Below, one piece after another: positions 43,396-52,097 of a stretch of 64,000 bases of DNA. Positions within the stretch are counted from its first letter, which is position 1. Every line of letters begins with the position of its first letter. The DNA comes from Flavobacteriaceae bacterium (GTDB lineage Bacteria; Bacteroidota; Bacteroidia; Flavobacteriales; Flavobacteriaceae): contig NVXD01000017.1 in assembly GCA_002746415.1 (NCBI GenBank), positions 124,001 through 188,000 on the forward strand. Reading direction: 5' to 3'. The position numbers and the translations under genes were made by a program. The notes below the pieces were generated by a model, which worked only from the letters and a program-made list of their open reading frames with translations, did not search any database and was not told where the DNA came from.

Positions 43396-45720
43396 TTAAA
43401 AGGGAGCGTGGTCTTCTGAAATCATATCTTCAAAAGAAATAACATACGTTTCCTTGTACAGTTTATGATAAAGTTTTGTGAAATTGTCATACACAGAGTG
43501 TGCCAAGCTAAGTTTCCCCTGTTTTATTAAAATTTGAAGTTTTAACTGAAGTGCTTTTTCATTTAAATCATCATAGATATACATCACTTCAGCTATATTG
43601 AAAAGTAAATCGCCATGCTTATCACCATTCAATTTTTTAGACAATTGAGAACACTGTTCTATTACTACATTACTAAATTTCTCAAGATAGGGGTCTAACC
43701 AAGCTTCACTACTATTGGCCAAAAAACGGCCTTCTTTTAGAACAGCAATAAATTTTGGCAATTCTTTTTCTAGAGAAGTCAATGAATAATCTTCTTTTGC
43801 AAAATAATTCAGATAGTTTAAAGCCATATGATAATCACAATAGCATCGTGTTTCAATTTCCAAAAACCATAGTTTATCTTCAAATACTAAATTGATTCCT
43901 GAAATAGGAACTAGGATAGTTCTGAGATTTTGTATACTTGTCCCTCTAGTGTTTTTTGCACTTTGCACAGTCATTCCAGGCCAAAGCAATTCTGTCAATT
44001 TTTTGGTGCTAATTCCTTTTTTCATTCCATAACTATGCAAAAAAACTACTATAAATAGTCGTTTTAACATTGGAGATAATTTTTTAGCAATATCAATCCC
44101 GGCTTCATTTAATATCCGCAAGGTCCCAAAACAAAGTAACTGTTCTTTTTTATTGCTTGTTACTGCATCATCAACATTGAATTGTATTGCTTGTGAGAAA
44201 TCAGCTTTTCCTCTGTCTAAACTATTTTTTCTTTTGCCTAAAAAGTACCTAGCTAGGAAAAAAAGCATTAAGAAAATTAATAAGATGACCAGACCCCAAA
44301 TAAAATCACCTATAAGGGCGGTCTCTTCTTTTGATTTTTTGCTAAATTGAAGTTTAATTTCATTGTTATTCAATTCTCTTTCCCAAATTTTGATAGCACC
44401 GAGATACCCTACAAAAAATTCTTCCCAAAGGTTACTTCCTATTAATAAATTATAATCAGAAGTAGCATAATCCGCAATTAACTCCACTCTATCTGTTTGA
44501 TTTCCATCAATAAAAAAACGCAAATCATTATTCACTTTTGAATGTACCAAGGCAATGTGGGTCCATTCATTTATGGGAACTGGTGAAGGTTCTGAAATAT
44601 AATCTTTGATTCCTGCCATCGTGAAGGTTAAAAACCCTTCATGAATTTTTAAAACAAAGAGGTCGCCCTTACCTAAAATACTATTATTTGAGGATCGAGT
44701 AGTAGGTTTAACCCATGCAGTAATAGTAAAACTGGATTTTAAAGTGGATCTACTTTTAATTCCTGTGTCTATATAAGCACGATCTTTAAAAAGACCAACT
44801 GCACCAATTTCGTTATCTCGTTCAAATAAAACACCATTAGTGATAATTCCGGCATCATTCTTCTTGGTTTTATTTTTAACCTTACTTTCAAAAACAAAAT
44901 AATCTGACAACCCAGATTCAGGATCCAATGGTACTCCAATAAACTGTTTTATATTGTCCTGGTTCTCAGGTGTGATAAATATAATATCCGGAGAAAAATG
45001 ATACCCAGCTTTATGAGGCGTTAAAATAGGCTGTATTCCAAGTTCGGGAACCGGAAAACTAAAATACCCATTAGCTTTTCCATCTTTAGAGTTTTTAAAC
45101 GTCACATTCTCTAATAAACGCTCCTTAGTCCTTACCACACCAAAGGCTTTTTTCTTAGCATTGAGCATAGAAACAGAACGTTGCACTTCCTCCAAATTAG
45201 AATTATCTGCATCAATAAAATTAGGAAGTTTTCCCGAACGCTTCCAAATATTAAAAATAAGGCTATCAGAAACATCCATTTTACCCCTATAATCAATACG
45301 ACCCAATTCTTCTAGTCCATTAAATCGTACTAAAGAGTCATTAGTTATTGCAAGAGATGATAAATCAATAGTTTCTACATCCTTATCACCAACTTTAATT
45401 ACAGTTATTTCTTTTGCATCAAGAGAATCTGCATTGCCGTCACCAAGAACAACCAATTGATTATTGTACTGAATATATTCCCTTAAAAAAGACAAGTTGA
45501 CATTGTTATTTTTGGAAAGATTTACAGCTATGGGAATTCTTTTATCGAGGAGAGTCTTTAATTTGGACAAAGGAACTGTATCCAAATTTATTAATACATG
45601 TGACTGTAAGCGTAACGCCAATCTATAATCATTAGACAGCCTCCCATATTCCTGTGCATTTCCAAAACCCACAAAAAAAAGCAGTAATACAGACCAAATA
45701 AAATATGTTGTTCTTTTCAA
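43396..45720 (-). CDS. Transmembrane regulator: periplasmic LamG sensor, SARP-like DNA-binding output
   Basis: A 774-residue protein: signal peptide (1-22), an unrecognised periplasmic region (25-290), a LamG/concanavalin-like domain (about 295-455), one membrane helix (about 472-492), then a cytoplasmic part. The latter has an OmpR/SARP-type winged helix (about 528-625: ISTKKLTELLWPG, then SAKNTRGTSIQNLRTIL) and helical BTAD-like repeats (about 630-755). This is a one-component membrane-spanning regulator, likely sensing a glycan and controlling the Gfo/DUF1080 genes downstream. The start is a TTG at 45720: a stop lies four codons upstream and no ATG occurs before the signal peptide. An AT-rich TAAATTTG hexamer-like -7 element (45744-45751) may be its promoter. 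Confidence 0.78.
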   Translation of the reverse strand: MKRTTYFIWSVLLLFFVGFGNAQEYGRLSNDYRLALRLQSHVLINLDTVPLSKLKTLLDKRIPIAVNLSKNNNVNLSFLREYIQYNNQLVVLGDGNADSLDAKEITVIKVGDKDVETIDLSSLAITNDSLVRFNGLEELGRIDYRGKMDVSDSLIFNIWKRSGKLPNFIDADNSNLEEVQRSVSMLNAKKKAFGVVRTKERLLENVTFKNSKDGKANGYFSFPVPELGIQPILTPHKAGYHFSPDIIFITPENQDNIKQFIGVPLDPESGLSDYFVFESKVKNKTKKNDAGIITNGVLFERDNEIGAVGLFKDRAYIDTGIKSRSTLKSSFTITAWVKPTTRSSNNSILGKGDLFVLKIHEGFLTFTMAGIKDYISEPSPVPINEWTHIALVHSKVNNDLRFFIDGNQTDRVELIADYATSDYNLLIGSNLWEEFFVGYLGAIKIWERELNNNEIKLQFSKKSKEETALIGDFIWGLVILLIFLMLFFLARYFLGKRKNSLDRGKADFSQAIQFNVDDAVTSNKKEQLLCFGTLRILNEAGIDIAKKLSPMLKRLFIVVFLHSYGMKKGISTKKLTELLWPGMTVQSAKNTRGTSIQNLRTILVPISGINLVFEDKLWFLEIETRCYCDYHMALNYLNYFAKEDYSLTSLEKELPKFIAVLKEGRFLANSSEAWLDPYLEKFSNVVIEQCSQLSKKLNGDKHGDLLFNIAEVMYIYDDLNEKALQLKLQILIKQGKLSLAHSVYDNFTKLYHKLYKETYVISFEDMISEDHAPF

Positions 45721-45887
45721 AAATAAGTTTTAAACCTACCTAGCAAATTTAAAAAAAATAAGCTGGCATTAAAAGATATATATTTGACCTAAGGAACATC
45801 TTTACATATATTGAGGAATGAAGTAAATATGTAATTGCATTTATTGATCAAGTAAAATTGCATTTTTAAATTTTAAACTCAAAATTA

Positions 45888-45914
45888 GGTAGGGTATTTC
45901 AAAGCTCGGTTGTT
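45888..45914 (+). promoter_or_regulatory. ECF-sigma promoter GGTAGGGTATTT-N9-GTTGTT (fecR operon)
   Basis: GGTAGGGTATTT (45888-45899), a 9-nt spacer and GTTGTT (45909-45914) lie 24 nt before the fecR-like start codon. Block sequence and spacing are identical to the element before the lipoprotein gene at 37704-37730, so both are probably read by the same ECF sigma factor (37775-38287). Confidence 0.82.
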
Positions 45915-45938
45915 ATAAAGATGTAAAGCATAGAAACC

Positions 45939-46850
45939 ATGCAAGAAAATTATTTAGCAAAATGGCTCAACAATGAGCTTTCTGGAGAAGAACTTAAGGA
46001 TTTTATGAAATCCGAAGCATATGCTTCTTATCAGAAAATAGCTGAAGTTTCCAAAACTATGGAGGCTCCAGAATTCAATGTTGACAAAGCTTTGAACCAC
46101 TTTAAGGATACTAACCTTACTAAAAAGGTTAAAGTAATCCAATTAAACCCTATTAGAAAAATTATGAGAATAGCAGCTGCTGTAGCGGTCATTGCTGTTG
46201 GCTCTTATTTCTATATTGATTCCTTGAATGAGAATATTGCTACTCAGTTTGCAGAGCACACGCAAGTAATCCTACCAGATAATTCTGAAATAGCCCTGAA
46301 TGCAGATTCCCAAGTTTCTTACAGTGAAAAAAAATGGGATAAGGAACGTAATGTCTCTTTAAACGGAGAAGCATTCTTCAAAGTTGCCAAAGGAAAACGC
46401 TTTACTGTATCTACAGAAGATGGTGTAGTTGCTGTTTTAGGCACGCAATTTAATGTAGAGAACAGGGAAGGTTATTTTGAGGTTTCTTGTTATGAAGGCT
46501 TGGTAAGTGTCACCTATAAGGGTAAAGAAATCATGTTGCCCGCTGGAAATTCTTTCCTAGTTATTAATGGAAAGGTAATAGATATGGGTACGCCAAAAGG
46601 CGCACATCCCTCATGGATGGATAATGAAAGCTCTTTTAAAAGTGCTCCCTTAAAATATGTTTTGGATGAATTTGAAAGACAGTACAATATTACTGTTGCC
46701 ACCCAAAATATTGATTTAAATCAATTATTTTCAGGTACTTTTAGCAACACTAACGCAGAATTGGCGTTAGAAAGTATTAGTGTTCCCTCACAAATATTAT
46801 ATAAATTAGAGGGTAATAAAGTACTCTTCTATGCGGAAAGCGCACAGTAA
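45939..46850 (+). CDS. FecR-family anti-sigma factor
   Basis: A 303-residue inner-membrane protein: short cytoplasmic anti-sigma region (1-72), one membrane helix (about 75-93), periplasmic FecR domain (about 104-205: TQVILPDNSEIALNADSQ, VLGTQFNVE) and C-terminal DUF4974 (about 235-300). It relays a signal from the TonB receptor to an ECF sigma factor. Its last 20 nt overlap the receptor gene. The matching sigma gene is not adjacent but 7.6 kb upstream; a shared promoter motif links them. Confidence 0.93.
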   Translation: MQENYLAKWLNNELSGEELKDFMKSEAYASYQKIAEVSKTMEAPEFNVDKALNHFKDTNLTKKVKVIQLNPIRKIMRIAAAVAVIAVGSYFYIDSLNENIATQFAEHTQVILPDNSEIALNADSQVSYSEKKWDKERNVSLNGEAFFKVAKGKRFTVSTEDGVVAVLGTQFNVENREGYFEVSCYEGLVSVTYKGKEIMLPAGNSFLVINGKVIDMGTPKGAHPSWMDNESSFKSAPLKYVLDEFERQYNITVATQNIDLNQLFSGTFSNTNAELALESISVPSQILYKLEGNKVLFYAESAQ

Positions 46851-49392
46851 ATATATTGGTTTTATAGTATGCCTTCTTTTCTTCCTTACTTTTTTCTCCA
46901 GTAAGGCTCAAGAAACACCTGAGGCATCCATAACCCTTATTTCTTATTTACAACAATTGGAAAAGGAGTATGATGTGAAGTTCTCTTATGCAGATGAGCA
47001 TATTCAAAGCTTTATGATTACTAATCCCAAAAGTGAGGGTCTTGAAGGTATTTTGAAAAATATTCAGGACCAGACCCAACTTAAGATCCAAAAAATAAAT
47101 GACCGCTACTATTCCCTTTTTAAAAGTAGTACGGTGGATATTTGCGGACATGTTCTAGACAATTATAAAAACACTTTGGCAAGTGGAGCCACAATAGAGG
47201 TTTTAAATAGTGAAATTGCCCTTCTCACAGATTTTGATGGTAAATTTTACTTAGAAAACATTCCTAGGGATGCTTTACTTCGCATTCGGCATTTGGGTTA
47301 TAAAACTCAATACATTGCTGTTGAAAAACTCACAAATCAGCATCCATGCAAAACCATTTTAATGGGATTGAGCTACGAACAATTAGATGAAGTTATTTTG
47401 TTTGACTTTCTAACAACCGGACTTTCCAAACAAACTGATGCTAGCATCCAATTAAACACAGAGGACTTAGGTATTCTTCCTGGTCTTATTGAACCAGATG
47501 TATTACAAACCATCCAAGCCTTACCTGGCATAAAAAGTATTGATGAAACGGTATCTGATATTAACGTTCGAGGTGGCACCAATGACCAAAATTTAATTCT
47601 TTGGGATGGCATTAAAATGTATCAATCTGGGCATTTCTTTGGATTAATTTCTGCTTTTAACCCTTATTTAACGGATAAGGTAACCGTCATAAAAAATGGC
47701 ACAAGTGCCCAATATGGAGATGGCATTAGTAGTGTCATTAGTATGGAAACTAAAAATGAGATAAAAAACACCTTCTTTGGAGGAGCAGGATTCAACCTCA
47801 TTAGTGGAGATGTTTATGGTCAGCTTCCCATAAGTCAAGATTTGGCCTTTCAGTTTTCGGCTAGGCGTTCTACCACAGATTTTTTCAGCACACCCACTTA
47901 CAATCAGTTTATTGACAAAGCCTTTCAGGATAGCGCCATTAAAATTGGAGATGACCCAACATCAGACAGGAATATTTCCAGAAATGAGAATTTCTACTTT
48001 TACGACTTTACAGCTAAAATTTTATACGATATCACTGAATATCAGAAAATTAGATTCAGCTTCATTAATATCAACAATAACCTAGATTATTTAGAAACTA
48101 TTGAAAACAATAACACAACGGAAAGCTACTTAGACCAAACCAATCTTTCTTTTGGAGGTAGTTTGGAAAGTCAATGGACTCGAAATTTTTCCACTTTGTT
48201 ACATATTTATTATACTCAATATAATATGAATGCGGAGCATGTTTTGGAAAATCAAATCCAACAACTCTCTCAAAAAAATGAGGTTTTGGAAACTGCTGTA
48301 AAACTAAATACCACATATACCTTTTCTGACCAAATTCAGTGGTTAAATGGGTATCAATTTAATGAAACTGGAATTACTAATTTCACAAATGTTTCTTTAC
48401 CAGAATTTAATAGCAATCTTAAAGGAGTCATTAGAACACATTCTGCTTTTTCTGAATTCAAGTATACCTCAGCTAATGAGAAATTATATGCAAGAGGAGG
48501 CGCCCGACTTAACTATATAGAAAATTTAAATACGTTCAAAACGCTGATTATTGAGCCAAGGTTTAACATAAGTTATGCACTTACGGATAATATCAAAACA
48601 GAAATTCAAGGTGAATATAAAAATCAGACAACAAATCAGATTATAGATTTGGAGCAGAATTTTTTAGGGGTTGAAAAACGTAGGTGGCGACTTTCTGATA
48701 ACGACTCTATACCCATCACCAAAAGCAAACAGGCCTCTATAGGGGTTAATTATGACAAAAAGAGACTCTACATAGGTCTGGAGGGCTTCTATAAAGAAGT
48801 AAATGGCGTAAGTACGGTAACACAGGGGTTCCAAAACCAAAATCAATTTAATGGAGAAATAGGTAAATATGATATAGTAGGTGCAGAATTCCTGATCAAT
48901 AAAAAAACACTGCATTACAGCACTTGGTTAAGCTATACCTATAATGTAAACAACTATACATTTGAGGATATCATACCCAATCGTTTTCCCAATAATTTGG
49001 ATATTCGACATCACATCACTTTTGCCGGAATATACACCTACAACAACTTAAAATTGGGTATTGGATTAAACTATAGATCAGGAAGGCCCTTTACCGAGCC
49101 ACTTAATGGAGATAGTGCTATAAATACATTAGACTTTCCAAACACCATAAACTATAATGAACCTAATAGCGATAGGTTACCAACTTATATTAGGGCAGAT
49201 GCATCTGCTACTTACAACTTTGATATGGGAGATAGCGTAAAAGCCACTGTGGGTGCTTCTGTAATCAACATCCTTGATCGAAGAAACCTTTTAAACACCT
49301 ATTATAGGCTCAATGAAAACAATCAAATTGAAACAGTGGAAAGTATTTCTTTGGGCATTACACCAAATTTTAGTTTTAGGGTCAAGTTTTAA
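46831..49392 (+). CDS. TonB-dependent outer-membrane receptor with STN signalling domain
   Basis: An 853-residue receptor: signal peptide (ending SSKAQ), STN domain (about 35-95) that contacts the anti-sigma factor, carboxypeptidase-regulatory-like beta domain (about 105-175), plug (about 210-310, with VRGGTNDQNLILWDG) and a 22-strand-type barrel to the terminal phenylalanine (SFRVKF). It overlaps fecR by 20 nt, so the two are co-translated. No SusD-like partner follows; the next gene converges and overlaps by 11 nt. The ligand is unknown; absence of SusD argues against a large-polysaccharide SusCD system. Confidence 0.93.
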   Translation: MRKAHSKYIGFIVCLLFFLTFFSSKAQETPEASITLISYLQQLEKEYDVKFSYADEHIQSFMITNPKSEGLEGILKNIQDQTQLKIQKINDRYYSLFKSSTVDICGHVLDNYKNTLASGATIEVLNSEIALLTDFDGKFYLENIPRDALLRIRHLGYKTQYIAVEKLTNQHPCKTILMGLSYEQLDEVILFDFLTTGLSKQTDASIQLNTEDLGILPGLIEPDVLQTIQALPGIKSIDETVSDINVRGGTNDQNLILWDGIKMYQSGHFFGLISAFNPYLTDKVTVIKNGTSAQYGDGISSVISMETKNEIKNTFFGGAGFNLISGDVYGQLPISQDLAFQFSARRSTTDFFSTPTYNQFIDKAFQDSAIKIGDDPTSDRNISRNENFYFYDFTAKILYDITEYQKIRFSFININNNLDYLETIENNNTTESYLDQTNLSFGGSLESQWTRNFSTLLHIYYTQYNMNAEHVLENQIQQLSQKNEVLETAVKLNTTYTFSDQIQWLNGYQFNETGITNFTNVSLPEFNSNLKGVIRTHSAFSEFKYTSANEKLYARGGARLNYIENLNTFKTLIIEPRFNISYALTDNIKTEIQGEYKNQTTNQIIDLEQNFLGVEKRRWRLSDNDSIPITKSKQASIGVNYDKKRLYIGLEGFYKEVNGVSTVTQGFQNQNQFNGEIGKYDIVGAEFLINKKTLHYSTWLSYTYNVNNYTFEDIIPNRFPNNLDIRHHITFAGIYTYNNLKLGIGLNYRSGRPFTEPLNGDSAINTLDFPNTINYNEPNSDRLPTYIRADASATYNFDMGDSVKATVGASVINILDRRNLLNTYYRLNENNQIETVESISLGITPNFSFRVKF

Positions 49393-50221
49393 TTCTTAAT
49401 TCCCAAGAAGGTTCATAAAAATCAAAATTCAACATGTTGCGCACAATACGATATAATTTTGGAAATTCTTTTTTAAATTCTGAAGGGCTTTCTACATAAC
49501 TTTCTACTAGTACCGAAAAAAACTCATGAATGTTGGTTTTACCGTATGCTCTAAAATAATTAGAAGTATCAAGCTTCTTAATAAAATCTTCATCCTTTAA
49601 CATCTTCCCAATTTTTCTGAACCCATACCTAAATTTACGTGCTTCCCATGTGTTTTTACGAAATGACTCAAAACTCAGCGCATGAGCAAATTCATGCATC
49701 GCCAAATTCAAATTGTCATCAGGCACATTAAATCCTTCCTTTAAACTTTCGGCCGAAAACACCAAGGTTTTTAAACCAGGATTGTATTCCCCTAAATGAT
49801 GCTGTTTTTTTATTCTGGAATAATATTGAGAAGGGTATATGACAACTCTAAGAACAGAACGCAACATTCTATAATTACTAAGACCCAAGGTCAATAATGA
49901 AGCAGTTGCACTCAGTAGTAGTGTTATTTCATGTTCTTTTTCTACACCACCGTAAAAAACAAATTTCTTCCTGCATCTAAACCAAGCTAATCGCTTTTCA
50001 AATTTTTCTTTGAATCTTTCAGGTAAGCTAGCATAGATTGGAAAATGAGTTCTTAAATAATACTCCTCATCTCTTGTTATTTTCTTGATTTTATTAAAGG
50101 GATTAAGATGGTATAATCCAAAAGCATAATAAATGATATAGGAGAGATACCCTACTATAAATAGTATTGCGGCTAGTATTCCAAATATTTCTGGTCCAGG
50201 CATCAATTGGTGTTGGTACAT
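49382..50221 (-). CDS. MtfA-like zinc-dependent peptidase
   Basis: A 279-residue M90-family peptidase with an N-terminal membrane segment (about 10-33). Zinc motif HEFAH is at 176-180, with the downstream glutamate in HEFFSVLVESYVESP. In E. coli MtfA titrates the Mlc repressor and has peptidase activity. The membrane anchor is an added feature of many Bacteroidota members. The 3' end overlaps the receptor gene by 11 nt (convergent). Confidence 0.86.
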   Translation of the reverse strand: MYQHQLMPGPEIFGILAAILFIVGYLSYIIYYAFGLYHLNPFNKIKKITRDEEYYLRTHFPIYASLPERFKEKFEKRLAWFRCRKKFVFYGGVEKEHEITLLLSATASLLTLGLSNYRMLRSVLRVVIYPSQYYSRIKKQHHLGEYNPGLKTLVFSAESLKEGFNVPDDNLNLAMHEFAHALSFESFRKNTWEARKFRYGFRKIGKMLKDEDFIKKLDTSNYFRAYGKTNIHEFFSVLVESYVESPSEFKKEFPKLYRIVRNMLNFDFYEPSWELRIKT

Positions 50222-50244
50222 TGTGAAAGTAACTAAATATTTAA

Positions 50245-52050
50245 TTACATCCGTTCTGGCACTTCAATCCCTAATAATTTAAAAGCAGATGCAATGATTT
50301 CCCCCACTTTATTAGAAAGTTGAACTCGTAAAATTTTCTTTTGCGCATCTGTTTCCCCCAAAATAGATACTTGCTGATAAAAAGAATTGAATTCCTTTAC
50401 CAAATCATAGGTGTAATTGGCAATCAAGGCTGGACTATAGTGCGCAGCAGCCAATTGAATGGTCTCTGGGAACAGTTGTATTCGTTTTAATAATTCTTTT
50501 TCTTTTTCATGCAACACAATTGAACTCTCCACTACGCTTGTGGTGATAACATTAGTGCTTTTGGCTTTTCTTAAAATGGATTGAATCCTTGCATATGTAT
50601 ATTGGATAAAAGGCCCCGTATTTCCTTGAAAATCTACCGATTCTTCTGGGTCAAAAAGAATGCGCTTTTTAGGATCCACCTTTAGAATGTAATATTTTAA
50701 AGCTCCAAGACCAATCATCTTGAACAACTCTTGCTTTTCAGTATCAGAATACTCTTCTAGCTTACCCAAATCCTCTGAGATTTTTTTCGCAGTTTGGGTC
50801 ATATCATTCATTAAATCATCAGCATCTACAACAGTACCTTCCCTACTCTTCATTTTACCACTAGGCAAATCCACCATCCCATAACTTAAATGATGCAATT
50901 GTTCTGCCCATGAAAAACCGAGTTTCTTAAGAATTAGAAACAACACCTTAAAATGATAATCTTGTTCGTTTCCAACAATATAGACCATTCCGTTTACAGA
51001 AGGATAATCTTTTACACGTTGTATAGCAGTACCAATATCTTGGGTCATATAAACAGCGGTGCCATCAGAACGCAACACAATTTTCTCATCTAGCCCTTCA
51101 TCCGTCAAATCTATCCAAACACTACCATCTTCTTTTTTAAAGAACACCCCTTTTTTAATCCCATCTGCAACAACATCTTTCCCTAATAAATAAGTGTCGC
51201 TCTCATAGTATAATTGGTCAAAATCTACGCCTAAATTTTTATAGGTTTCTTCAAAACCAGTATAGACCCAAGCGTTCATTGTTTTCCACAAGCTAACTAC
51301 GGCATCATCGCCAGCCTCCCATTTACGGAGCATTTCTTGGGCTTCCAATAGTAAAGGAGCTTCTTTTTCGGCCACTTTTTGCTCAGTTCCACTGTTTACC
51401 AATTCCGTAATTTCTTTTTTATAGGCTTTATCAAAGGCTACATAGTAATTCCCTACCAATTTATCCCCCTTTAAACCGGTATTCCCTGGAGTCTCTTTTT
51501 TACCATCTTTACCAATAGGAGCGAATCGCTCCCAAGCCAGCATACTTTTACAAATATGAATACCTCGGTCATTGATAATTTGGGTTTTGTATACTTTTCT
51601 ACCGGAAGCTTTTATAATTTCAGCGACTGAATATCCTAATAAGTTATTTCTTATATGCCCTAAGTGCAATGGCTTATTGGTGTTGGGAGAAGAATATTCA
51701 ACCATTACAGCATCTTTACTATCAGCCGCTACATAGCCATAGTTTTCCTGATCTTTAATAGAAGCTAAAAAATCCAAATAAAAAGCATCACTAATTACTA
51801 TGTTCAAAAAACCCTTGACCACATTAAACCCGGTCACTTCTTTTACATTCTCCTGTAAGAACTCACCAATCTGCTTTCCAATAACTTCTGGATTCCCTTT
51901 TACAAAACGCAGCATTGGGAAAACTACCGCAGTAATATCGCCTTCAAAATCTTTACGGGTCGCTTGAAACTCCACCGATGGAAGTTCCACATTGAAAATG
52001 GATAAAACGGCTTCTTTTACTTTGGTTGTAAGTACTTCTTGAACATTCAT
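50245..52050 (-). CDS. argS: Arginyl-tRNA synthetase
   Basis: A class I aminoacyl-tRNA synthetase of about 601 residues. HIGH-type motif HLGHIRN lies near residue 129 and the KMSKS equivalent is SGKMKSREG. The N-terminal Add1 domain and C-terminal DALR anticodon-binding helical domain (from about 480, FIQYTYARIQSILRKA) are present. The start at Met52050 matches flavobacterial homologues; ATG 52062 and TTG 52074 are alternatives in frame. It lies 23 nt upstream of the MtfA-like gene on the same strand. Confidence 0.96.
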   Translation of the reverse strand: MNVQEVLTTKVKEAVLSIFNVELPSVEFQATRKDFEGDITAVVFPMLRFVKGNPEVIGKQIGEFLQENVKEVTGFNVVKGFLNIVISDAFYLDFLASIKDQENYGYVAADSKDAVMVEYSSPNTNKPLHLGHIRNNLLGYSVAEIIKASGRKVYKTQIINDRGIHICKSMLAWERFAPIGKDGKKETPGNTGLKGDKLVGNYYVAFDKAYKKEITELVNSGTEQKVAEKEAPLLLEAQEMLRKWEAGDDAVVSLWKTMNAWVYTGFEETYKNLGVDFDQLYYESDTYLLGKDVVADGIKKGVFFKKEDGSVWIDLTDEGLDEKIVLRSDGTAVYMTQDIGTAIQRVKDYPSVNGMVYIVGNEQDYHFKVLFLILKKLGFSWAEQLHHLSYGMVDLPSGKMKSREGTVVDADDLMNDMTQTAKKISEDLGKLEEYSDTEKQELFKMIGLGALKYYILKVDPKKRILFDPEESVDFQGNTGPFIQYTYARIQSILRKAKSTNVITTSVVESSIVLHEKEKELLKRIQLFPETIQLAAAHYSPALIANYTYDLVKEFNSFYQQVSILGETDAQKKILRVQLSNKVGEIIASAFKLLGIEVPERM

Positions 52051-52097
52051 TAATTTGGACATATAAGCTTGCAAAATTACGTAATTTTTACGCTTTT

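Noticed and set aside
44403-44412. GTAGGGTATC on the minus strand, similar to the ECF promoter block
   Set aside because: It lies inside the coding region of the LamG/SARP regulator, differs at the end of the block and has no GTTGTT at the right distance.
45779-45786. TATATTTG, matching the flavobacterial -7 consensus, as a fecR promoter
   Set aside because: No TTG -33 element at the right distance and it lies 150 nt from the start; the ECF element at 45888-45914 is far better placed.
50146-50155. Second GTAGGGTATC occurrence
   Set aside because: Inside the MtfA-like coding region, without the downstream GTTGTT block at 9-nt spacing.
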